This document shows positions 33,158 through 37,288 of a DNA stretch of 37,288 bases, in pieces. Position 1 is the first letter of the stretch, and the number at the start of each line of letters is the position of its first letter. This DNA comes from Prevotella sp. GTDB lineage: Bacteria; Bacteroidota; Bacteroidia; Bacteroidales; Bacteroidaceae. The stretch covers positions 1-37,288 of the forward strand of contig JAEEPZ010000031.1 of assembly GCA_016285055.1 (NCBI GenBank), in the 5' to 3' direction. The notes beneath the pieces were generated by a model, which saw only the letters and a program-made list of their open reading frames with translations, was not told the DNA's origin and did not search any database. A program made the position numbers and the translations under genes.

Positions 33158-33213
33158 AAGGGCGAAATGTCCGTAGAGGGCATTTAAAAGGCCATAGGGG
33201 CATTTTCGCCCTT
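33158..33213. promoter_or_regulatory. inverted repeat in the gyrA 5' leader
   Basis: AAGGGCGAAATG (33158-33169) and CATTTTCGCCCTT (33201-33213) are complementary with one bulged base and enclose 31 bases containing two GGGCATTT words. It lies between the -7 box and the gyrA ATG, so it is in the mRNA leader. No T-run follows, so it is not a terminator; a role in control is only possible. The 338-base gap 33126-33463 otherwise holds the two divergent promoters. Confidence 0.6.
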
Positions 33214-33226
33214 TTCGTTGCGACTG

Positions 33227-33234
33227 CAAAGGTA
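33227..33234 (-). promoter_or_regulatory. -7 box of the gyrA operon
   Basis: The minus strand reads TACCTTTG, about 100 bases upstream of the gyrA ATG. The -33 side is weak. Confidence 0.65.
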
Positions 33235-33410
33235 GTGCTTTTTATTGAAACTCTTGCCGTTTTAAGCAATTTTAATCTATACTTTTGTCATAAAAAGTGA
33301 AGTTGACCACAAAAAAAGGGGAAATAATGATGGCAATGGACGTTTTTTAGCTTCTTTCACACACAGAAGTCACGGCAACGGGGAAAAACAAAATAAAAAT
33401 GCGTTTTTCT

Positions 33411-33441
33411 TTTGGTTTTCTCACTTCTTTTCGTAACTTTG
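33411..33441 (+). promoter_or_regulatory. promoter of the ThiE-like gene
   Basis: TTTG at 33411-33414, a 19-base spacer containing TTTTCTCACTTCTTTTCG, and TAACTTTG at 33434-33441, 22 bases before the ATG. Confidence 0.75.
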
Positions 33442-33463
33442 CACCGCAAACAGCAACGTAAGG

Positions 33464-34075
33464 ATGAAACTCATCATTATGACTAAGTCCACGTTCTTCG
33501 TGGAGGAAGACAAGATACTGACCGCCCTCTTCGAGGAAGGAATGGACAACCTGCACCTTTTCAAGCCGTCGGCCGAGCCTGTCTATTCCGAGCGACTGCT
33601 GACGTTGCTGGCCGACGATTACTATAAGCGCATCACTGTTCACCATCTTTTTTACCTGCGGGAGGAGTACGGACTGAAGGGCATCCATCTGGAGAACCCT
33701 GACGACGCATTGCCCTATGGCTATCGTGGACATGTCAGCCGCACATGTACGGCTCTCTCGCAGTTGAGGGAAGCAAAGAAGAACAGCAAGTACGTGTTCT
33801 TAAAGTCTATCTTTGACAGCCATACAAATTCTGCTGACAAACAGGCATTTACCATGGACGAGCTGAAAGAGGCTTCGCGTCACGGACTGATTGATCGCCA
33901 TGTCTATGCGCTGGGCGGCATCAGTCTTGACAACATTCCTCTGATGGCCGACTTGGGCTTTGGAGGCGTGGTGGTGTGCGGCGACCTGTGGAACCGTTTC
34001 AATATCCATCGGGGGCAGGATTTCAAGGCTCTGCTCGCTCACTTCAAAATGCTGCAGAGGGCTGTGGGATGGTGA
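33464..34075 (+). CDS. thiamine phosphate synthase/TenI-like protein
   Basis: A 203-residue TIM-barrel protein of the ThiE/TenI family. The N-terminal LIIMTKSTFF strand, the GLKGIHLENPD strand (the place of the family's GVHLGQ.D motif), YVFLKSIFDS and the phosphate-binding end YALGGISLDNIPLMADLGFGGVVVCGDLW fit. The pyrophosphate-binding residues of true ThiE are only partly present, so the TenI branch (thiazole tautomerase or unknown function) is as likely as ThiE. No TPP riboswitch or other thiamine gene is next to it. It has its own promoter and is followed by repeat tracts before prs. Confidence 0.75.
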   Translation: MKLIIMTKSTFFVEEDKILTALFEEGMDNLHLFKPSAEPVYSERLLTLLADDYYKRITVHHLFYLREEYGLKGIHLENPDDALPYGYRGHVSRTCTALSQLREAKKNSKYVFLKSIFDSHTNSADKQAFTMDELKEASRHGLIDRHVYALGGISLDNIPLMADLGFGGVVVCGDLWNRFNIHRGQDFKALLAHFKMLQRAVGW

Positions 34076-34077
34076 GA

Positions 34078-34153
34078 AGGAAGAAGTAAGAAGTGAGAAG
34101 TAAGAAGTAAGAAGTAAGAAGTGAGAAGTAAAAAGTGAGAAGTAAAAAGTGAG
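34078..34153 (+). repeat. GAAGTAA/GAAGTGA tandem tract
   Basis: About ten copies of a 7-base word (GAAGTAA or GAAGTGA, later AAAAGTGA) begin directly after the ThiE-like stop. It is related to the GTGAAAAGTGA word at 6058 and 20368. Confidence 0.85.
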
Positions 34154-34166
34154 AGTCATTTGTCTT

Positions 34167-34210
34167 TAACTCCTTTAACTCCCTTAACTCCTTTAACTCC
34201 TTTAACTCCT
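34167..34210 (+). repeat. AACTCCTTT tandem tract before prs
   Basis: Five copies of the 9-base word AACTCCTTT (one with CCC). This is the complement of the GGAGTTAAA word at 12765, 35176 and 36839. It lies 30 bases upstream of the prs ATG, in its presumed leader. Confidence 0.85.
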
Positions 34211-34239
34211 GAGAATAGTTATAAACAATATATATAATA

Positions 34240-35175
34240 ATGAGTACACAAAACTATATGGTCTTCTCGGGTACTGCCACGAGATACCTGGCAGAGAAAA
34301 TCTGCCAAAGCCTGGGCTGTCCACTGGGCAAGTTGCAAATCACAAAGTTCTCTGACGGAGAGTTTGCCGTGAGCTATGAGGAAAGCATCCGCGGACGCGA
34401 CGTGTTCCTGGTGCAGAGCACCTTCCCCAACAGCGACAACCTGATGGAGCTGCTGCTGATGATTGATGCAGCCAAGCGGGCATCGGCGCGCACCATCAAC
34501 GCTGTCATCCCTTATTTCGGATGGGCACGCCAGGATAGGAAGGACAAGCCTCGCGTCAGCATCGGGGCAAAGCTGGTGGCCGACCTGCTCAGCGTGGCAG
34601 GAGTGAACCGTGTCATCACCATGGATCTGCACGCCGACCAGATACAGGGGTTCTTCGACGTCCCCGTCGACCATCTCTATGCATCGGGCGTGATACTGCC
34701 CTATCTGCAGAGCCTGAAGCTTGAAGACCTGGTCATCGCATCGCCCGACGTCGGCGGCTCGAAGCGTGCCAACACCTATGCCAAGTACCTGGGCTGTCCG
34801 CTCGTGCTCTGCAATAAGACGCGTGCCAGGGCTAATGTGGTGGCTACCATGCAGATCATAGGCGACGTGGAGGGAAAGAACGTGGTCATTGTCGATGACA
34901 TGGTCGACACGGCTGGCACCATCACCAAGGCAGCCGACCTGATGGTGGCTTCTGGGGCCAAGAGCGTGCGTGCCTGTGCCAGCCATTGCGTGATGAGCGG
35001 GCCGGCAAGCGAGAGGGTGCAGGAGTCGGCGCTCACCGAGATAGTCTTCACCGACAGCATCCCCTACACACAGCGCTGCGCCAAGGTGAAGCAGATCAGC
35101 GTGGCCGACATGTTTGCAGAGACCATACTCCGGGTCATCAACAACGAGAGCATCAGCGACCAGTATCTGGTGTAA
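34240..35175 (+). CDS. prs: ribose-phosphate pyrophosphokinase
   Basis: A 311-residue PRPP synthase, which makes phosphoribosyl pyrophosphate from ribose-5-phosphate and ATP for nucleotide, His and Trp synthesis. Class I motifs are present: FSDGEFAVSYEESIRGRDVFLVQ (flexible-loop and ATP region), PYFGWARQDRKDKPR, TMDLHADQIQGFFDVPVDHLYA and the PRPP loop VIVDDMVDTAGTI. Length fits the family (about 310-315). No clear TAnnTTTG box lies just upstream; the leader is filled with two repeat tracts, so it may be read from the ThiE-like promoter. The gene ends with a TAATG, immediately followed by the repeat that leads into the TlpA-like gene. Confidence 0.95.
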   Translation: MSTQNYMVFSGTATRYLAEKICQSLGCPLGKLQITKFSDGEFAVSYEESIRGRDVFLVQSTFPNSDNLMELLLMIDAAKRASARTINAVIPYFGWARQDRKDKPRVSIGAKLVADLLSVAGVNRVITMDLHADQIQGFFDVPVDHLYASGVILPYLQSLKLEDLVIASPDVGGSKRANTYAKYLGCPLVLCNKTRARANVVATMQIIGDVEGKNVVIVDDMVDTAGTITKAADLMVASGAKSVRACASHCVMSGPASERVQESALTEIVFTDSIPYTQRCAKVKQISVADMFAETILRVINNESISDQYLV

Positions 35176-35347
35176 TGAAGTGGGAGTTAAAGTGGAAGTT
35201 AAAGAGGAAGTAAAAGTGGGAGTTAAATTGGGAGTAAAATTGGGAGTTAAAGAGGAAGTAAAAGTGGGAGTTAAAGAGGAAGTAAAAGTGGGAGTTAAAG
35301 AGGAAATAAAAGTGGGAGTTAAAGAGGAAGTAAAAGTGGGAGTAAAA
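35176..35347 (+). repeat. 24-bp in-frame repeat between prs and the lipoprotein gene
   Basis: About seven units of GTGGGAGTTAAA plus GAGGAAGTAAAA (24 bases, eight codons), with some 12-base halves. Every unit keeps the reading frame and reads VGVKEEVK. The frame of the downstream lipoprotein stays open through the whole tract and back into prs. Each unit offers an in-frame GTG. Confidence 0.9.
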
Positions 35348-36457
35348 AAGGACATTTGTGTTCTTTCCTTGGTCTTGGCGCTGGCGGTGGCTGCCTGTTC
35401 TGAGAAACCGAAAGTGGATGCCAACAACTTCCATCTGGAAGGAACGGTGGAGGGATTGCCCGATGGCAAGAAACTGCTGCTGGTCGATGGCGACGGATTT
35501 ACTGTCGACACGCTGACGGTGGCGCAAGGGAAGTTCAGCTATGCGGCAAAGACCGACACGGTGAGCTTCTACACCATCTTCGTGATGGACGACCCAGCCA
35601 ACAACGTCAATTTCTTTACCGAGCCTGGCACGGTGCAGATGAAGCTGTCGGCAACCACGGGGGAGGGAACCATCGGAGGAACGACGGCCAACGATGCCCT
35701 GCAGCAGCTGATGCTGGAGACAGCTCCCTACTATGAGAAAATCAACGAGATAGAGGCGCTCGTCAGCAACGACACTACCATGGCCCCGGAGAACGACTGG
35801 GCTGTGGCAGAACGCTATCTGCAGCTCTATAACGAGGTGGAGCGAAAGATGAAAGAGGCGGCAGTGAAGAACATCAACAACGAGCTGGGATATATGCTGG
35901 CGGTGCGATTCATCGACGAGCAGGAGGATGCCGACCTCCTTGAAGATCTCATTGCCAAGATGCCTGACAACTATCGTCAGCGTAGGCCTGTTGTCAAGCT
36001 ACTCTCTCTTCTCAACAGCCGAATCAATACCGACGAGGGACAGATCATGCCCGATTTCACACTCCTCACGCCCGACAGCACGCAGCAGAGCATTTTTGCG
36101 GAGCTGCGACAGCATGAGGTCAACATCATCGACTTCTGGGCCTCATGGTGTGAGCCATGCCGGGCAGAGATGCCGTTTATGAAGCAGCTATACGCCGATT
36201 ACAACAAGAAAGGGCTGGGCATCGTGGGTATCTCGCTCGACGACAAAGTGGAAAACTGGCGACAGGCCATCACCGACCTGAAGATGGACTGGCCGCAGTT
36301 CTCCGACTTGAAGGGCTGGGGTGCAGCTGCCGCCCGGGCCTTCCGTGTCTCCTCCATTCCCTATCTGGTAGTGGTCGACAGCACCGGCACCATCCTGAAA
36401 AAAGGACTGCGCGGAGAAGACCTGCGCCTGTTCGTCTCAGAGCTGCTCGTACCTTAA
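35336..36457 (+). CDS. TlpA/thioredoxin-like lipoprotein with DUF4369
   Basis: A 373-residue predicted lipoprotein if started at GTG 35336. The start is (M)GVKKDICVLSLVLALAVAAC with lipobox AVAAC, then SEKPK. The first half (FHLEGTVEGLPDGKKLLLVD) is a DUF4369 beta domain and a helical middle follows. The second half is a TlpA/AhpC-TSA thioredoxin domain (MPDFTLLTPDS, FWASWCEPCRAEMPF with the CxxC near residue 271, cis-Pro in VSSIPYLVVVD). Such proteins are periplasmic thiol-disulfide reductases. No ATG exists near the signal peptide: the GTG lies in the last repeat unit. Earlier in-frame GTGs would add Lys/Glu-rich units before the signal. The start is uncertain; the domain call is firm. Confidence 0.85.
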   Translation: MGVKKDICVLSLVLALAVAACSEKPKVDANNFHLEGTVEGLPDGKKLLLVDGDGFTVDTLTVAQGKFSYAAKTDTVSFYTIFVMDDPANNVNFFTEPGTVQMKLSATTGEGTIGGTTANDALQQLMLETAPYYEKINEIEALVSNDTTMAPENDWAVAERYLQLYNEVERKMKEAAVKNINNELGYMLAVRFIDEQEDADLLEDLIAKMPDNYRQRRPVVKLLSLLNSRINTDEGQIMPDFTLLTPDSTQQSIFAELRQHEVNIIDFWASWCEPCRAEMPFMKQLYADYNKKGLGIVGISLDDKVENWRQAITDLKMDWPQFSDLKGWGAAAARAFRVSSIPYLVVVDSTGTILKKGLRGEDLRLFVSELLVP

Positions 36458-36508
36458 GCGCAGAAAGTGTCTGAAAAAAACGTGTGCTGTGCGGATGAAG
36501 TGACAGAG

Positions 36509-36589
36509 TTGCGTCGCTATCTATGTGAGTTGTACCGCGAAGCGGCCTGAGAAAAAACCAATAAAAACAAATAAAAACAAGAAAAACAT
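36509..36589 (+). repeat. dispersed repeat element A, copy 2
   Basis: CTATCTATGTGAGTTG, CCGCGAAGCGG and the A-rich tail as in copy 1 (16565-16631). It carries an extra ATAAAAACAA. The region 36458-37288 holds no convincing gene, only repeats. Confidence 0.8.
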
Positions 36590-36637
36590 TTTTGGAAAAA
36601 GGTTATTGCCTTGCCCGCCGCAGGAACTCCGTGAGGC

Positions 36638-36680
36638 ACTCCCCTCCCTTCAAGGGGAGGGGCAGGGGTGGGGGCTGTAA
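36638..36680 (+). repeat. GC-rich dispersed element, copy 1
   Basis: CTCCCCTCCCTTCAAGGGGA pairs with itself and is followed by GGGGCAGGGGTGGGG and CTGTAAC. A related element is at 37155-37227, with an insert of about 34 bases. Such elements recur between genes in Bacteroidales. Confidence 0.7.
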
Positions 36681-36683
36681 CTT

Positions 36684-36802
36684 TTTCGCTGCCTCTTCTT
36701 CGCTGCCTCTTCTTCGCTGCCTCTTCTTCGCTGTCCCTTCTTCGTTGCCCCTTCTTCGTTGCCCCTTCTTCGCTGCCTCTTCTTCGCTGCCTCTTCTTCG
36801 CT
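36684..36802 (+). repeat. 14-bp tandem array (CTTCTTCGCTGCCT)
   Basis: About eight copies of CTTCTTCGCTGCCT with variants (TGTCCC, TTGCCC). The inverse array starts at 37244. It begins 4 bases after the GC-rich element. Confidence 0.9.
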
Positions 36803-36838
36803 TATAAAACATTTCAAATTCAACTTTCGCAAGTTTTG

Positions 36839-36857
36839 GAGTTAAAGGAGTTAAAGA
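36839..36857 (+). repeat. GGAGTTAAA word pair
   Basis: Two copies of GGAGTTAAA, the fourth place in the window with this word. Confidence 0.7.
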
Positions 36858-36885
36858 CAATAGCTTTTCTGTGGATTTCAACCAT

Positions 36886-36988
36886 GTGAGAATCCTGCAG
36901 TTTCAAGGCAGCATGGGTTTTAAAAGTTTCCTGCCGAGAAACCATCGGTTTCTCGGCAGGAAACCAAAGGTTTCTCGGCAGGAAACTT
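36886..36988 (-). repeat. 103-bp dispersed repeat, copy 2
   Basis: The same length as copy 1 (16418-16520), inverted, with five mismatches by eye. The hairpin of two GTTTCCTGCCGAGAAACC arms is perfect here too. The ends are GTGAGAATCCTGCAG and GGCAGGAAACTT. Confidence 0.9.
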
Positions 36989-37154
36989 ATTGCATAAAAG
37001 CCCCAGATGGCAAAAAGACACATGCTGTACGGATGGAGTGTCATAGTTATGGCGCGAAATAGGTCAGTTCGTTACCCGAGTTCTATCGTCCCTTCGAGAC
37101 TTTTTGCCGCGCCTTGCCCTTCGCGTAGCTCAATGCGCAGCCATTCCCTCTTGA

Positions 37155-37227
37155 ACCCTGCCCTTACGGGGAGGGGTTCTTGCCTTGCAAGCGTCCTTCG
37201 GCCGAGCGAGGGGTGGGGTCTGTAATG
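37155..37227 (+). repeat. GC-rich dispersed element, copy 2
   Basis: CCCTTACGGGGAGGGG, an insert (TTCTTGCCTTGCAAGCGTCC and more), then AGGGGTGGGG and CTGTAAT. The outer parts match 36638-36680. Confidence 0.6.
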
Positions 37228-37243
37228 TCTGTAATATTCTATC

Positions 37244-37288
37244 AGCGAAGAAGGGACAGCGAAGAAGGGACAGCGAAGAAGGGACAGC
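37244..37288 (-). repeat. 14-bp tandem array, inverse orientation (runs off the window)
   Basis: Three copies of GCGAAGAAGGGACA, the complement of the unit in 36684-36802. It continues past the window end. Confidence 0.85.

Noticed and set aside
33442..33463. TPP riboswitch before the ThiE-like gene
   Set aside because: The leader is only about 22 bases after the -7 box; there is no room and no matching motif.
34219..35511. 430-codon open frame opposite prs and the repeat tract
   Set aside because: The protein is a His/Ala-rich shadow plus a reading of the repeat (TPTFTSSL units); prs on the plus strand is certain.
36603..36881. 92-codon minus-strand frame with RRRGSEEEAAKK repeats
   Set aside because: It is simply one reading of the 14-bp array; the unit is not a multiple of three and nothing suggests translation.

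Overview
The window looks like a chromosomal segment of a Bacteroidales bacterium, most likely Prevotella or a close relative. Three things point there. Promoters have the Bacteroidetes form (TTTG, 19-21 nt, TAnnTTTG) and Shine-Dalgarno sequences are nearly absent. Several families are typical of the group (DUF4348, DUF5606, DUF4954, DUF3667, DUF4369-TlpA, GH2 with DUF4982). Gene order is also typical (nusB-yajC-ybbR-coaE; gyrA-TPR). No prophage, insertion sequence or CRISPR array was seen; most of the content is housekeeping.

Layout. 114-619 (-): YafQ-type toxin and antitoxin. 740-3313 (-): MBL hydrolase, MurB and a DUF4348 lipoprotein, transcribed lipoprotein first. 3467-3627 (+): tRNA-Arg(CCG) and tRNA-Val(CAC). 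3753-7110 (+): nusB, yajC, ybbR-like, coaE, DUF5606. 7111-7625: hairpin-rich gap. 7626-11058 (+): secreted S8 protease with leucine-rich repeats, then a DUF3667 membrane protein. 11089-16210 (-): nucleoside kinase, ADP-forming acyl-CoA synthetase, TyrA and a small secreted protein. 16840-19344 (-): aromatic amino-acid operon (aminotransferase, DAHP synthase/chorismate mutase) preceded by an attenuator. 19529-21967 (+): GH2 beta-galactosidase-like enzyme. 22133-26719 (+): HflX, DUF4954, aminotransferase. 26847-33125 (-): gyrA, two TPR proteins and an epimerase-like protein. 33464-36457 (+): ThiE/TenI-like protein, Prs, TlpA-like lipoprotein. 36458-37288: repeats only.

The strongest finding is the leader of the aromatic operon at 19157-19344. 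It contains a complete attenuator of trp/phe type that ordinary gene calling would miss: a perfect promoter, a 21-codon leader peptide packed with Tyr and Phe codons, a protector hairpin, a 10-bp antiterminator and an intrinsic terminator just before the aminotransferase. The genes it would control make prephenate and transaminate aromatic keto acids, so the sensed amino acids match the pathway.

A second theme is small dispersed repeats that sit at gene borders and in places become part of genes. A GGAGTTAAA tract seems to supply the start codon of the TlpA-like lipoprotein. A GTGAAAAGTGA word forms the end of ybbR and lies inside the beta-galactosidase. A GCATTATGCATT-like tract encodes part of a signal peptide. 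A 103-bp element occurs twice in opposite orientation. A third item is the UDP-GlcNAc 2-epimerase-like protein, which lacks three of the four known catalytic residues.
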